The notes: generated from the sequence alone by a model not told the origin. A stretch of DNA of 64,000 nt from Terracoccus luteus (GCF_003635045.1 NZ_RBXT01000001.1:310001-374000), one strand, 5' to 3'; counted from the stretch's first letter, positions 53,368-63,776 are shown. Numbers and translations are program-made.

Positions 53368-54285
53368 GGCGCCCGGTTCGACCTCGACCAGCTCGAGCTG
53401 CTGCGCGAGCTCGCCGACCGCGGCTCGGTCACGGCCGTGGCGCAGGCCGTCGGTCGCACCCCCTCGGCGGTCTCGCAGCAGCTGCGTGCCCTGCAGCGCC
53501 GCGCCGGGGTGCCGCTCGTCGAGCGGGTGGGGCGCGGCGTCGCCCTCACCGACGCCGGTCGCGCGCTCGCCGAGGGCGCGGTCCATGTCGCGACGGCGCG
53601 CGCGCAGGCGGAGTCCGACTGGCAGCGCTACCGGGGCGAGGTGTCCGGCACCGTGCGCCTGGCCGCCTTCCACTCGGCCGGCGAGCTGCTCGTGCCGGGT
53701 CTGCTCGACCGCCTCGCCGCCCACCCCGCCGTGCGCCTCGAGACCTACGACGAGGACGTCGCCCAGGACGCCTTCGCCGCGCTGACCGCCGACTACGACA
53801 TCGTCGTCGCCCACCGGTCCGACGACGTCGAGCCGCCCGCCCGCACGGCCCTCGTCACGACCCTGCTGCTGCGCGAGCCCCTCGACGTCGGCCTGCCCCT
53901 CGGCCACCGGCTCGCCGACCGCCCCTACGTCACCCCGCTCGACGTCATCGACGAGGACTGGGTCGTCCCACCGCCCGACTACCCGATCGAGCGCGTGCTC
54001 ACCGCCGTCGCCGCCCGAGCGGGGATGCCGGTGCGCGTCGTGCGGCGCTCGACGCACCTCCCGCTCATCGAGAAGCTCGTCGCCGCCGGGCACGGCATCG
54101 CGCTGCTGCCCCGTCACACGACGGTCGAGCGGGCGCAGGGCCACCTCGCCCTCGTGCCGCTCAAGGAGATCCGCGCCGGCCGGGTGGTCGAGGCGCTGCA
54201 GCGGCCCGATCGGGCCGCCCGGCTCGCGGTGCGCACGGTGCTCGACGCCCTCGTCGAGCAGGCCCGCACCGTCGACCCCGCCTGA
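53362..54285 (+). CDS. LysR-family transcriptional regulator
   Basis: A 307-residue regulator: N-terminal winged helix (LDQLELLRELADRGSVTAVA, TPSAVSQQLRALQRRAGVPL) and a periplasmic-binding-like effector domain. GTG 53362 has TAGCGT 7 nt upstream and no Shine-Dalgarno; leaderless layout. Divergent from the EamA transporter gene. Confidence 0.9.
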   Translation: MTGARFDLDQLELLRELADRGSVTAVAQAVGRTPSAVSQQLRALQRRAGVPLVERVGRGVALTDAGRALAEGAVHVATARAQAESDWQRYRGEVSGTVRLAAFHSAGELLVPGLLDRLAAHPAVRLETYDEDVAQDAFAALTADYDIVVAHRSDDVEPPARTALVTTLLLREPLDVGLPLGHRLADRPYVTPLDVIDEDWVVPPPDYPIERVLTAVAARAGMPVRVVRRSTHLPLIEKLVAAGHGIALLPRHTTVERAQGHLALVPLKEIRAGRVVEALQRPDRAARLAVRTVLDALVEQARTVDPA

Positions 54286-54315
54286 GGCCGTCGGCCGGGC
54301 GGAGGGCCGGCCGGG

Positions 54316-55698
54316 TCAGAAACCGGCGCCGGGGTTGAGGATGCCCTGCGGGTCGAGCGCCGCCTTGATGCGGTGGGTCAGGGCCATGACGTCGTCGCCG
54401 AGCTGGAGGGGGAGGGCGTCGCGCTTGAGCCGGCCGATGCCGTGCTCGCCGGTGATCGTGCCGCCCAGGCCGATGGCGAGGTGCATGACCTCGGCGAAGG
54501 CGGCGGCCGCCCGCTCGCGTGCCGCCTCGTCACCGCGCGGGTAGACGATGATCGGGTGGGTGTTGCCGTCGCCGGCGTGGGCCACCGTCGGGATCTCGAC
54601 GTCGAGCCGCTCGGCGATGGCGGCGATGCCGGTGAGCAGCTCGGGCAGCAGGGGCACCGGGACGCCGACGTCCTCGAGCATGAGGGCGCCCCGCCGCTCG
54701 ATGGCGGGAAAGGCGGCGCGGCGGGCGGCGGCGAACATCTCTCCCTCCTGCGGGTCGTCGGTGACGAAGCACTCGGTGGCCCCGTGCGCCTCGCACTCGC
54801 GCTGCATGAGCTCGATCTCGGCGGTGCGCGCGGCGCCGGGGGAGTCGGACTGGGCGATGAGCAGCGCGCCGGCCGAGCGGTCCAGGCCCATCGGCAGGTG
54901 GTCCTCGACGGCGTTGACGGAGGCCTGGTCCATCAGCTCCATCATCGAGGCGCGCGTGCTCGCACCGATGGCGACGACCGAGGCCGCCGCGGCCTCGACC
55001 GTGGCGAAGGTGGCGACGAGGGTCGCGACCGGCGGCTGCGCCGGGACGAGGCGCAGGACGGCGCGGGTGACGATGCCGAGCGTGCCCTCGCTGCCGACGA
55101 AGAGCTTGAGCAGCGAGAGGCCGGCGACGTCCTTGATGCGGGGTCCGCCGAGGCGCACGAGCGACCCGTCGGCGAGCACGACGTCGAGGCCGAGCACGTA
55201 GTCGGTCGTGACCCCGTACTTGACGCAGCACAGGCCGCCCGCGTTGGTGGCGACGTTGCCGCCGATCGAGCAGATCTCGAACGACGACGGGTCGGGCGGG
55301 TACCAGAGGCCGTGCTCGGCGGCCGCCCGCTTCACCTCGACGTTGAGGGCCCCCGGCAGGACGACCGCGGTGCGGGTGGGCACGTCGATCTCGATGGTGC
55401 GCATGCGCTCCGTGCTGACGACGAGGCAGCCGTCGACGGAGCAGGAGCCGCCCGAGAGCCCGCTGCCGGCGCCCCGCGGAACGATAGGGACCGCGTGCGC
55501 GGCGGCCCAGCGCACGGCGGTCTGCACGTGCTCGGCGGTCTCCGCGCGGACGACCGCGACCGGCATCCCGGCGGCCTCCGACCGGGTCCAGTCGCGGCGG
55601 TACTTCTCGACGGCGTCGGCCTCGCGCAGGAGGACCCCGGGCGGCAGCTGCGCCGCGAGGTCGTCGAGTGGGGGAGCGTCCTTGCTCAGGGTCGTCAC
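54316..55698 (-). CDS. FAD-linked oxidase, glycolate oxidase GlcD / D-lactate dehydrogenase type
   Basis: A 460-residue flavoprotein of the PCMH/FAD_binding_4 family: VPIVPRGAGSGLSGGSCSVD, SIGGNVATNAGGLCCVKYGV, LLKLFVGSEGTLGIVTRAVL, then the oxidase C-domain with AHAGDGNTHPIIVYPRGD and GEHGIGRLKRDAL. It oxidises a 2-hydroxyacid such as glycolate or D-lactate. No GlcE/GlcF partner is nearby. TACCGT (antisense of 55705-55710) lies 6 nt before GTG 55698. Confidence 0.9.
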   Translation of the reverse strand: MTTLSKDAPPLDDLAAQLPPGVLLREADAVEKYRRDWTRSEAAGMPVAVVRAETAEHVQTAVRWAAAHAVPIVPRGAGSGLSGGSCSVDGCLVVSTERMRTIEIDVPTRTAVVLPGALNVEVKRAAAEHGLWYPPDPSSFEICSIGGNVATNAGGLCCVKYGVTTDYVLGLDVVLADGSLVRLGGPRIKDVAGLSLLKLFVGSEGTLGIVTRAVLRLVPAQPPVATLVATFATVEAAAASVVAIGASTRASMMELMDQASVNAVEDHLPMGLDRSAGALLIAQSDSPGAARTAEIELMQRECEAHGATECFVTDDPQEGEMFAAARRAAFPAIERRGALMLEDVGVPVPLLPELLTGIAAIAERLDVEIPTVAHAGDGNTHPIIVYPRGDEAARERAAAAFAEVMHLAIGLGGTITGEHGIGRLKRDALPLQLGDDVMALTHRIKAALDPQGILNPGAGF

Positions 55699-55762
55699 CT
55701 CGCCACGGTAGCCCGAACGGGCGCGGCAGGGCCGTCACGGCACAGCCGGGTACGTTGACGTC

Positions 55763-56899
55763 ATGGCCTGGTTCTCCCGCAAGCAGCAGTCGACCGAGAC
55801 CCACCCCGACACCGCAGCCGGTCCCCTGACGGAGGGGTCGCCGACGGCTCCGACCGGTGCCGGGGCAGGCGTCGCGCCGGGCGCGTCACCGTCCGCTCCG
55901 GACACCGGCCGCTACGGACCCCGGGTGCGTGTCACCGAGCTCGACCAGGCGCCGCAGGAGCTCACGTGGCAGCTGCCGCTGCAGGGCGAGCTCTACCGGC
56001 TCATGCCCGGGCCCGACCGGCCCGACTACTCGCTCATGGTGCTCGAGCGGCCCCTGCACTTCTACCCCGCGGACACCTTCGACCGGGGTCGGGTGCCCGC
56101 CGAGCAGCTCGTCGAGGACCGCCGCGGCCGCCCCATGGTGCGCGTGCACGCCCTGCTGCTGTGCGCCCGCTTCGTCGGCCAGCAGCTGCACCCCGGCATG
56201 CGTGACCTCGCCGTCAACATCGCCTACGTCATCGACCCGAGCCTCGCGCAGGACGACGCCGTCGACTTCGCGAAGATCGAGTACGCCGCCGTCGGCCTGC
56301 TGAGCGAGGGGCACGTGGATGCCGGGTCGCCGGCCACCGCGGACGGGCCGGCCGCCGCGGGGGCGCCGGCCGGGACGCACGAGGCCGACACCCACGAGGC
56401 CGAGGCACCGCGCGACGTCGACGGGCGGGACAGCGCCGGTGGCGAGGTGCCGGCCCCCGTGGACCGGCCCGACCCGGCCGCGCAGGCGGCGGTCGACGCG
56501 GCCGCGGGCGCCGGGGCCGCGCCGGGAGCCGGCACCGACCCGCAGACGCCCGAGCCGGTCGACCCGGCCGACGTCGCGGGCGACGGCCCGCCACCGATGG
56601 TGCTCATGGGGGAGGTCCTCCCCGAGGTCGCCGGCACCCTGCGCAGCGGCATCGAGCAGCAGCGCTCGGCCGGGGTGGAGCGGCTCACGGTGACGTTGCA
56701 GCTCGACGAGCAGCACCGGGTCACCGGCCTGTCCGGCAACGCCGACGGCGCCCCTCCGGTGCCGACCCCCGAGACCTTCGAGCGCCTCAACGCCGCGCTC
56801 GCGCGGCTCAACGAGCTGCCCGAGAACCACGCCGTCCGGGGCCTGACCCTGCGCATCGACGGTGACCAGCTCGACTCGGACATCGACTACCGCAGCTAG
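55763..56899 (+). CDS. hypothetical two-domain protein with disordered linker
   Basis: A 378-residue protein, not recognised. An N-terminal conserved-looking domain (about residues 50-190; LTWQLPLQGELYRLMPGPDR, HFYPADTFDRGRV) is followed by an Ala/Asp/Glu/Pro-rich linker (about 190-275) and a short C-terminal domain (MVLMGEVLPEVAGTLRSGIE to DSDIDYRS). No signal peptide or membrane helix. TACGTT ends 6 nt before ATG 55763; leaderless layout. GGATGCC at 56317 falls in the linker. Confidence 0.7.
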   Translation: MAWFSRKQQSTETHPDTAAGPLTEGSPTAPTGAGAGVAPGASPSAPDTGRYGPRVRVTELDQAPQELTWQLPLQGELYRLMPGPDRPDYSLMVLERPLHFYPADTFDRGRVPAEQLVEDRRGRPMVRVHALLLCARFVGQQLHPGMRDLAVNIAYVIDPSLAQDDAVDFAKIEYAAVGLLSEGHVDAGSPATADGPAAAGAPAGTHEADTHEAEAPRDVDGRDSAGGEVPAPVDRPDPAAQAAVDAAAGAGAAPGAGTDPQTPEPVDPADVAGDGPPPMVLMGEVLPEVAGTLRSGIEQQRSAGVERLTVTLQLDEQHRVTGLSGNADGAPPVPTPETFERLNAALARLNELPENHAVRGLTLRIDGDQLDSDIDYRS

Positions 56900-56969
56900 G
56901 CCGACGGGAGCTCAGCCGGGGCCCGTGGAGCCACTCGGGCCTCGAGGGGGCTCGGGCATACTGCGCCCT

Positions 56970-57965
56970 GTGAAACTCATCCAGGCCGACGGCGTCCCCG
57001 AGTCCCCAGCCCGTGTCGAGCCGCCCGAGGGTGGCCCCGTGCGCGTGGCCCTCGTCCAGCACGCGTGGCAGCCGGACCGCGACGCGCTCGTCGCGACGCT
57101 GCGTGACGGCATCCGGACGGCGGCGGAGGCGGGTGCCCGCATCGTCTTCCTGCCCGAGCTGACCCTCTCGCGCTACCCCGCCGACACCCTGCCCGAGGGC
57201 ACCCCGAGCGCGACGGCCGAGGACCTCGGGAGCGGCCCGACGGTGACCTTCGCCCGCAAGGCCGCCATGGAGCACGGCGTCTTCGTGCACGCCTCCCTGT
57301 ACGAGCGCGCCGCGTCGCCCGACGCCGCCGAACGGGGCGACGACGGGCTCGGCTTCAACACCGCCGTCGTGCTCTCGCCGGAGGGCGAGGTCGTGGCCCG
57401 CACCCGCAAGACGCACATCCCGGTGACGGCGGGCTACTACGAGGACAAGTACTTCCGGCCCGGTCCGGCCGCCGACGCCTACCCGGTCGTCACGCTCGAG
57501 CGGCCCGAGGCCGGCGTCGACGTGCGCCTCGGCCTGCCGACGTGCTGGGACGAGTGGTTCCCCGAGGTGGCCCGCCTCTACTCCCTCGCCGGCGCCGAGG
57601 TGCTCTGCTACCCGACCGCCATCGGCTCCGAGCCGGACCACCCCGACTTCGACACGCAGCCGCTGTGGCAGCAGGTCATCGTCGGCAACGGCATCGCCAA
57701 CGGCCTGTTCATGGTCGTGCCGAACCGCCACGGCACCGAGGGGCTCATCACCTTCTACGGCAGCTCGTTCATCTCCGACCCCTACGGTCGGGTGCTCGTG
57801 CAGGCCCCGCGCGACGAGGACGCCGTGCTCGTGGCCGACCTCGACCTCGCGCAGCGCCGCGACTGGCTCGAGCTGTTCCCGTTCCTGTCGACCCGGCGCC
57901 CGGACTCCTACGCGGCCCTCACCGAGCCCGTGCGCCCCGAGCACCGCCGCGCCGACGCCTCGTGA
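56970..57965 (+). CDS. aguB: N-carbamoylputrescine amidase
   Basis: A 331-residue nitrilase-superfamily amidohydrolase with the Glu-Lys-Cys triad visible: FLPELTLSRYP, TRKTHIPVTAGYYEDKYF and LPTCWDEWFPEVARLYSLAG. The GYYEDKYF and CWDEWFPE signatures fit N-carbamoylputrescine amidase, which releases putrescine, CO2 and NH3. GTG 56970 with CATACT 7 nt upstream; leaderless layout. Overlaps the agmatine deiminase gene by 4 nt. Confidence 0.92.
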   Translation: MKLIQADGVPESPARVEPPEGGPVRVALVQHAWQPDRDALVATLRDGIRTAAEAGARIVFLPELTLSRYPADTLPEGTPSATAEDLGSGPTVTFARKAAMEHGVFVHASLYERAASPDAAERGDDGLGFNTAVVLSPEGEVVARTRKTHIPVTAGYYEDKYFRPGPAADAYPVVTLERPEAGVDVRLGLPTCWDEWFPEVARLYSLAGAEVLCYPTAIGSEPDHPDFDTQPLWQQVIVGNGIANGLFMVVPNRHGTEGLITFYGSSFISDPYGRVLVQAPRDEDAVLVADLDLAQRRDWLELFPFLSTRRPDSYAALTEPVRPEHRRADAS

Positions 57966-59002
57966 GCGACCTGCGCTGGCGGATGCCGGCCGAGGGTGAC
58001 CCGCACGAGTGCACGTGGATGGCGTGGCCGTCCGCCGGCTACACCCTGGGTGGGACGACGGCGGATGCCGACGTGGCGCGCGACACGTGGGCGGCCGTCG
58101 CCGCCGCGGTGGCCGGGTTCGAGCCGGTGCGGATGCTCGTCACGCCGGGCGACCGTGACCTGGCCATGCGGCGGCTACCCGTGGAGGTCGAGCTCGTCGA
58201 GGCCCCGCTCGACGACGCGTGGATGCGCGACATCGGCCCCACCTTCGTCCGGTGCGACGACGCCCCCGACGGGCCGCTGCTCGGGGCGGTCGACTGGGTC
58301 TTCAACGGCTGGGGAGCCCAGGCGTGGGCCACCTGGGAGCACGACGCCCGCGTCGGCGCCCTCGTCGCCGACCTGGCCGGGGCGCAGCGCATCGGCTCGG
58401 ACCTCGTCAACGAGGGCGGCGGCATCCACGTCGACGGGCTCGGCACCGTGCTGCTCACCGAGACGGTGCAGCTCGACCCCGGGCGCAACCCGGGCCTGAC
58501 CCGCGCGGACGTCGAGGCCGAGCTGGCCCGCACCATCGGGGCGACCGCCTTCGTGTGGCTCCCGCGGGGGCTCACGCGCGACTACGACGAGTTCGGGACC
58601 CGTGGCCACGTCGACATCGTGGCCACCATCGCCTCGCCGGGCCGGCTGCTGCTGCACGACCAGCGCGACCCGGCCCACCCGGACCACGCGGTCACGGAGC
58701 GGCTGCGCGAGGTGCTCGCCGACGCCCGCGACGCCCGGGGTGAGCGGTTCGAGGTGCTGCCGGTGCCCGCGCCCCGCACCCTCGCCGACGACGGGGGGCC
58801 GGTCGACTGGAGCTACCTCAACCACCTCGTCGTCAACGGCGGCGTCGTCGCCTGCACGTTCGGCGACGAGAACGACACCGAGGCGCTCGAGCTGCTCGGG
58901 GCCGCCTACCCCGGGCGCACGGTCGTCGGCGTCGACGCCCGGCCGCTCTTCGACCGCGGCGGCGGCATCCACTGCATCACCCAGCAGCAGCCCCGCCTCT
59001 GA
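57962..59002 (+). CDS. aguA: agmatine deiminase
   Basis: A 346-residue guanidino-group-modifying enzyme: RMPAEGDPHECTWMAWPSAG, LDDAWMRDIGPTFV, LVNEGGGIHVDGLGTVLLTE, RGHVDIVATIASP and the catalytic Cys near the C-terminus in RGGGIHCITQQQP. Converts agmatine to N-carbamoylputrescine, the substrate of the preceding gene product. No arginine decarboxylase gene is in the window, so the pair may use imported agmatine. Confidence 0.94.
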   Translation: MSDLRWRMPAEGDPHECTWMAWPSAGYTLGGTTADADVARDTWAAVAAAVAGFEPVRMLVTPGDRDLAMRRLPVEVELVEAPLDDAWMRDIGPTFVRCDDAPDGPLLGAVDWVFNGWGAQAWATWEHDARVGALVADLAGAQRIGSDLVNEGGGIHVDGLGTVLLTETVQLDPGRNPGLTRADVEAELARTIGATAFVWLPRGLTRDYDEFGTRGHVDIVATIASPGRLLLHDQRDPAHPDHAVTERLREVLADARDARGERFEVLPVPAPRTLADDGGPVDWSYLNHLVVNGGVVACTFGDENDTEALELLGAAYPGRTVVGVDARPLFDRGGGIHCITQQQPRL

Positions 59003-59024
59003 CTCACCTCCCGACACCCTTGGA

Positions 59025-59070
59025 CCGTCGAGAGGCCACGTCCCGACGTCGGGACGTGGCCTCTCGACGG
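59025..59070. repeat. perfect 46-bp extragenic palindrome (GTCGAGAGGCC family)
   Basis: Zero-loop palindrome: 23-bp half beginning CCGTCGAGAGGCCACGTCC and its exact reverse complement. A third, slightly diverged arm (TCGGGACGTGGCCACTCGACGG minus its last bases exceeds display; positions 59080-59101) follows in direct order. Lies between aguA and the DUF4282 gene, which converge, so it may act as bidirectional terminator. Confidence 0.85.
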
Positions 59071-59116
59071 GTGCGTCCGTCGGGACGTGGCCACTCGACG
59101 GCGTGAGGTCGGGGGG

Positions 59117-59782
59117 TCAGGCCTGGGGGAGGCGCTTGTGGATGTCCTCGCTCATGCGCACGACCGAGATGTAGAACTCGAGGGTCATGCGGATGAGGGC
59201 GAGGTAGATGACGAGCACGATCGGGCCGAGGACCAGCACGACGAGCCCGAGGCCGACGTTCTGCACGAACGCCGCGACGAGCCACACGAGCCACGCCGCC
59301 CCGAGGGCGAGGGTCGCGAGCAGGTAGACGAAGCGCACGAGCATCGGCGTGACGAAGTGCGTGAACGAGAAGTCGAAGAGGGCCCTGAAGAAGCTGCCGC
59401 CGTCGCCGGCGATGTCCTGCACCTGGGACTGCACCTGGGCGGTCGGTGACCCGCCCTGCCGGCCGCCGGACGAACCGGGGCCTGACGCGCCCGCCCCTCC
59501 CCAGCCGCCTCCCGTCGGGCCGCCGGCCGGACCACCGGACGGGCCCTGCTGGCCGAAGGGGCCCGGCGGGGTCGAGCCCGGCTGCCCCGGGCCGACGGGC
59601 TGGGTGGGCTGGGTGGACTGGACCGGCTGGGTGGGCACGGTCGGCATGCCCTGGGTGTACGGCGCCGGCGGGGGAGCGCCCCCGGCCCCGGAGGCCCCTC
59701 CTGGCGGCGCGCCGAACGCCCCCCGCTCCTGCGGCCGGCCCTGCGGGTCGTTCGCGTCGTGCGGCTGGTCCTGGTCCGACAC
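59117..59782 (-). CDS. DUF4282 membrane protein
   Basis: A 221-residue protein. Residues 1-115 are Gly/Pro/Gln-rich and probably disordered (APPGGASGAGGAPPPAPYTQ); the C-terminal 100 residues contain the DUF4282 pattern FFRALFDFSFTHFVTPMLVR and two membrane helices (VYLLATLALGAAWLVWLVAA and VGLGLVVLVLGPIVLVIYLA), ending SEDIHKRLPQA. Function unknown. GTG 59782. Confidence 0.87.
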   Translation of the reverse strand: MSDQDQPHDANDPQGRPQERGAFGAPPGGASGAGGAPPPAPYTQGMPTVPTQPVQSTQPTQPVGPGQPGSTPPGPFGQQGPSGGPAGGPTGGGWGGAGASGPGSSGGRQGGSPTAQVQSQVQDIAGDGGSFFRALFDFSFTHFVTPMLVRFVYLLATLALGAAWLVWLVAAFVQNVGLGLVVLVLGPIVLVIYLALIRMTLEFYISVVRMSEDIHKRLPQA

Positions 59783-60271
59783 CGGTGTGCCTCTCGCTCG
59801 TCACCTCGCCCGTGGGGGCCCTGGCCGCCACTGTAGGACGGGCGGTCGCCCGGCCGCGGGACCCGGCATCCGTCGGTCTCCGCGCTGCGTCCGGCGCCCG
59901 GAAACGGGGGGTTCGGCCCGAAAAAACACCCGGAAACGGCGTCCGCGACGCGCCGATCCGCGAGCAGCCCTTGACGCGGAGCCCGCGCCGGGCCATATTC
60001 GTCGCGTTCACCACGAACTCCCGGTCCGGGAGGGCGTCGAGCTGCGTGCGGTGTCAGACACCGCCGCTCCTGCCTCCGCCTCTTGACCCGGCTGGACACT
60101 CCTGCCCTCTGACGGTAGGCTAGGCCTTTGCGCTGCCCATGTCTCCGCGCGACCCTTGCTTCAGTCCTTCCGGCGTGCCCTCCGGCACCTCGGACTGATC
60201 CGGGTCACGTGAACGGCGTCATGCGGTGGCACAGACGAAGATTCGAGAAAAGGCCCGTGGAAGGACCCTCC
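59783..60271 (+). promoter_or_regulatory. rpoBC control region with two candidate promoters
   Basis: 489 bp without a convincing gene. P1: TTGACG (59971-59976), 17 bp, CATATT (59994-59999). P2: TGGACA (60093-60098), 17 bp, TAGGCT (60116-60121). Both match housekeeping-sigma spacing. Transcripts from P2 would have a 5' leader of about 145 nt. One GGCATCC motif at 59865. GGAAGGA (60259-60265) is the rpoB ribosome site. Confidence 0.7.
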
Positions 60272-63200
60272 TTGGCTGCCGCGCGTACTGCGACGAACAT
60301 GTCCACCGCACAGACCCCCTCCGGGCGTCTGTCCTTCGCGAAGATCCGCGAACCCCTCGAGGTCCCTGACCTCCTGGCCCTCCAGACGGAGAGCTTCGAC
60401 TGGCTCCTCGGCAACGAGCGTTGGCAGGCCCGTGTGGCCGCTGCCAAGGCCGACGGCCGTACCGACGTCCCCGACCGCTCCGGTCTCGAGGAGATCTTCG
60501 AGGAGATCTCCCCGATCGAGGACTTCAGCGGCTCGATGTCGCTGTCGTTCCGCGACCACCGGTTCGAGGAGACCCGCAAGACGATCGAGTCGTGCAAGGA
60601 GCGCGACCAGACGTACGACGCGCCGCTGTTCGTCACGGCGGAGTTCATGAACAACACGACCGGCGAGATCAAGAGCCAGACGGTGTTCATGGGCGACTTC
60701 CCGCTCATGACCGAGCGCGGCACCTTCATCATCAACGGCACCGAGCGTGTCGTCGTCAGCCAGCTCGTCCGCAGCCCGGGCGTCTACTTCGAGCGCACGC
60801 CCGACAAGACGTCCGACAAGGACATCTACACCGCGAAGATCATCCCCAGCCGCGGTGCCTGGCTCGAGTTCGAGATCGACAAGCGCGACATGGTCGGCGT
60901 CCGCGTCGACCGCAAGCGCAAGCAGTCGGTGACAGTGCTCCTCAAGGCCCTCGGCTGGACCGAGGCCCAGATCCTCGAGGAGTTCGGCGACTTCGACTCG
61001 ATGCGCCTGACCCTGGAGAAGGACCACATCCAGAACCAGGACGACGCGCTGATCGACATCTACCGCAAGCTGCGTCCGGGCGAACCGCCGACCAAGGAGG
61101 CCGCGCAGAACCTGCTCGACAACCTCTACTTCAACCCGAAGCGCTACGACCTCGCCAAGGTCGGTCGCTACAAGGTCAACAAGAAGCTCGGGCTCGACGC
61201 GCCGATCAACGACTCGACCCTCGCGATCGACGACATCGTCGCGACGATCAAGTTCATCGTGACGCTGCACGACGGCCAGAGTTCGATGACCGGGACGAAG
61301 GACGGCGAGCAGACGGACGTCCGCGTCGAGGTCGACGACATCGACCACTTCGGCAACCGTCGCCTGCGCTCGGTCGGCGAGCTCATCCAGAACCAGGTGC
61401 GCACCGGCCTCTCGCGCATGGAGCGCGTCGTGCGTGAGCGCATGACGACCCAGGACGTCGAGGCGATCACCCCGCAGACCCTGATCAACATCCGCCCCGT
61501 GGTGGCCTCGATCAAGGAGTTCTTCGGGACCTCGCAGCTCTCGCAGTTCATGGACCAGAACAACCCGCTCGCGGGTCTGACGCACAAGCGTCGTCTGTCC
61601 GCGCTGGGCCCGGGTGGTATCTCCCGTGACCGCGCGCAGATGGAGGTCCGCGACGTCCACCACAGCCACTACGGCCGCATGTGCCCGATCGAGACGCCGG
61701 AAGGCCCGAACATCGGCCTCATCGGCTCGCTCGCGAGCTACGGGCGGATCAACGCCTTCGGCTTCATCGAGACGCCGTACCGCAAGGTGGAGAAGGGTCA
61801 CGTCACCGACGAGATCCACTACCTGTCCGCCGACGAGGAGGACAAGTTCGTCGTCGCGCAGGCCAACGCGCCGCTCGACCTGAGCAACGACTTCGTCGAC
61901 GAGCGCGTGCTCGTGCGCACCAAGGGCGGCGAGGTCGAGCTCATCCCGGGCGAGGACGTCGACTACATGGACGTCTCGCCGCGCCAGATGGTCTCGGCCG
62001 CGACCGCGATGATCCCGTTCCTCGAGCACGACGACGCCAACCGTGCCCTCATGGGCGCGAACATGCAGCGTCAGGCGGTCCCGCTCGTCAAGAGCGAGGC
62101 CCCGCTCGTCGGCACCGGCATGGAGTTCCGCGCCGCCCTCGACTCGGGCGACGTCGTCCGCGCCGAGAAGGCGGGCGTCGTCCAGGAGGTGGCGGCCGAC
62201 CTCGTCACCGTCGCCGCCGACGACGGCACCTACCGCACCTACCCGATCGCGAAGTTCGCGCGCTCCAACCAGGGCACGAGCTACAACCAGGTCGTCCTCG
62301 TCAACGAGGGTGACCGGCTCGAGGCCGGCGGCGTCATCGCCGACGGTCCCGCGACCGACGGTGGCGAGATGGCGCTCGGGCGCAACCTGCTCGTCGCGTT
62401 CATGTCGTGGGAGGGCCACAACTACGAGGACGCGATCATCCTCAGCCAGCGCCTGGTCCAGGACGACGTCCTCTCCTCGATCCACATCGAGGAGCACGAG
62501 GTCGACGCCCGTGACACCAAGCTCGGCCCCGAGGAGATCACCCGGGACATCCCGAACGTCTCCGAGGAGGTCCTGGCCGACCTCGACGAGCGCGGCATCA
62601 TCCGCGTCGGCGCCGAGGTCCGCGACGGCGACCTGCTCGTCGGCAAGGTCACGCCCAAGGGCGAGACCGAGCTGACGCCGGAGGAGCGCCTGCTGCGCGC
62701 CATCTTCGGTGAGAAGGCGCGCGAGGTGCGCGACACGAGCCTCAAGGTGCCCCACGGCGAGACCGGCACCGTCATCGGCGTCAAGGAGTTCCGCGCCGAC
62801 GAGGGTGACGACCTGCCCCCGGGCGTCAACCAGCTCGTGCGCGTCTACGTCGCCAACAAGCGCAAGATCACCGACGGTGACAAGCTCGCCGGCCGTCACG
62901 GCAACAAGGGCGTCATCTCCAAGATCCTGCCGGTCGAGGACATGCCGTTCCTCGAGGACGGCACGCCCGTCGACGTCGTGCTCAACCCGCACGGTGTGCC
63001 GCGACGGATGAACCTGGGTCAGATCCTCGAGCTGCACCTCGGCTGGGCCGCCAGCCGCGGCTGGAAGATCGAGGGCGAGCCCGAGTGGGCCAAGGAGATC
63101 GCTCCCGACGCCCACGAGGCCGCCCCCGGCTCGCGCGTCGCCACCCCGGTGTTCGACGGTGCGTCCGAGGACGTCGTGACGGGTCTGCTCGACTCGACCC

Positions 63201-63754
63201 TCAAGACGCGCGACGACGTCCGCCTCATCGACGCCTCCGGCAAGACCCGCCTCTTCGACGGCCGCTCCGGCGAGCCGTTCCCGGAGCCGGTCGCCGTCGG
63301 CTACATGTACATCCTCAAGCTGCACCACCTCGTCGACGACAAGATCCACGCTCGCTCGACGGGTCCCTACTCGATGATCACCCAGCAGCCGCTCGGCGGT
63401 AAGGCCCAGTTCGGTGGCCAGCGCTTCGGTGAGATGGAGGTCTGGGCGCTCGAGGCGTACGGCGCGGCGTACACGCTGCAGGAGCTGCTGACGATCAAGT
63501 CCGACGACGTCCCCGGCCGCGTGAAGGTCTACGAGGCCATCGTCAAGGGCGAGAACATCCCCGACTCCGGCATCCCCGAGTCGTTCAAGGTCCTCCTCAA
63601 GGAGATGCAGTCGCTGTGTCTCAACGTCGAGGTCCTGAGCAGCGACGGCACGACGATCGAGATGAAGGAAAGCGACGAAGAGGTCTTCCGCGCGGCGGAG
63701 GAGCTCGGTATCGACCTGAGCCGGCGTGAGCCGTCCAGCGTCGAAGAGGTCTGA
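60272..63754 (+). CDS. rpoB: DNA-directed RNA polymerase beta subunit
   Basis: A 1160-residue RpoB. TTG 60272 is chosen: GGAAGGA lies 6 nt upstream and the product begins AAARTATN as in related actinobacteria as far as I recall; the frame is open further upstream without a ribosome site, and ATG 60299 is the alternative. Landmarks: [38 protein letters not shown], the rifampicin region [20 protein letters not shown] and [11 protein letters not shown] with the usual susceptible Asp, His and Ser, [20 protein letters not shown] and the C-terminal [20 protein letters not shown]. Confidence 0.97.
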   Translation: MAAARTATNMSTAQTPSGRLSFAKIREPLEVPDLLALQTESFDWLLGNERWQARVAAAKADGRTDVPDRSGLEEIFEEISPIEDFSGSMSLSFRDHRFEETRKTIESCKERDQTYDAPLFVTAEFMNNTTGEIKSQTVFMGDFPLMTERGTFIINGTERVVVSQLVRSPGVYFERTPDKTSDKDIYTAKIIPSRGAWLEFEIDKRDMVGVRVDRKRKQSVTVLLKALGWTEAQILEEFGDFDSMRLTLEKDHIQNQDDALIDIYRKLRPGEPPTKEAAQNLLDNLYFNPKRYDLAKVGRYKVNKKLGLDAPINDSTLAIDDIVATIKFIVTLHDGQSSMTGTKDGEQTDVRVEVDDIDHFGNRRLRSVGELIQNQVRTGLSRMERVVRERMTTQDVEAITPQTLINIRPVVASIKEFFGTSQLSQFMDQNNPLAGLTHKRRLSALGPGGISRDRAQMEVRDVHHSHYGRMCPIETPEGPNIGLIGSLASYGRINAFGFIETPYRKVEKGHVTDEIHYLSADEEDKFVVAQANAPLDLSNDFVDERVLVRTKGGEVELIPGEDVDYMDVSPRQMVSAATAMIPFLEHDDANRALMGANMQRQAVPLVKSEAPLVGTGMEFRAALDSGDVVRAEKAGVVQEVAADLVTVAADDGTYRTYPIAKFARSNQGTSYNQVVLVNEGDRLEAGGVIADGPATDGGEMALGRNLLVAFMSWEGHNYEDAIILSQRLVQDDVLSSIHIEEHEVDARDTKLGPEEITRDIPNVSEEVLADLDERGIIRVGAEVRDGDLLVGKVTPKGETELTPEERLLRAIFGEKAREVRDTSLKVPHGETGTVIGVKEFRADEGDDLPPGVNQLVRVYVANKRKITDGDKLAGRHGNKGVISKILPVEDMPFLEDGTPVDVVLNPHGVPRRMNLGQILELHLGWAASRGWKIEGEPEWAKEIAPDAHEAAPGSRVATPVFDGASEDVVTGLLDSTLKTRDDVRLIDASGKTRLFDGRSGEPFPEPVAVGYMYILKLHHLVDDKIHARSTGPYSMITQQPLGGKAQFGGQRFGEMEVWALEAYGAAYTLQELLTIKSDDVPGRVKVYEAIVKGENIPDSGIPESFKVLLKEMQSLCLNVEVLSSDGTTIEMKESDEEVFRAAEELGIDLSRREPSSVEEV

Positions 63755-63776
63755 GAAGGCCCCCTCGCGAACGTGA

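Noticed and set aside
60128-60271. 48-residue N-terminal extension of RpoB
   Set aside because: No ribosome site at the upstream start and the added sequence is unlike any RpoB; TTG 60272 has a well-placed GGAAGGA.
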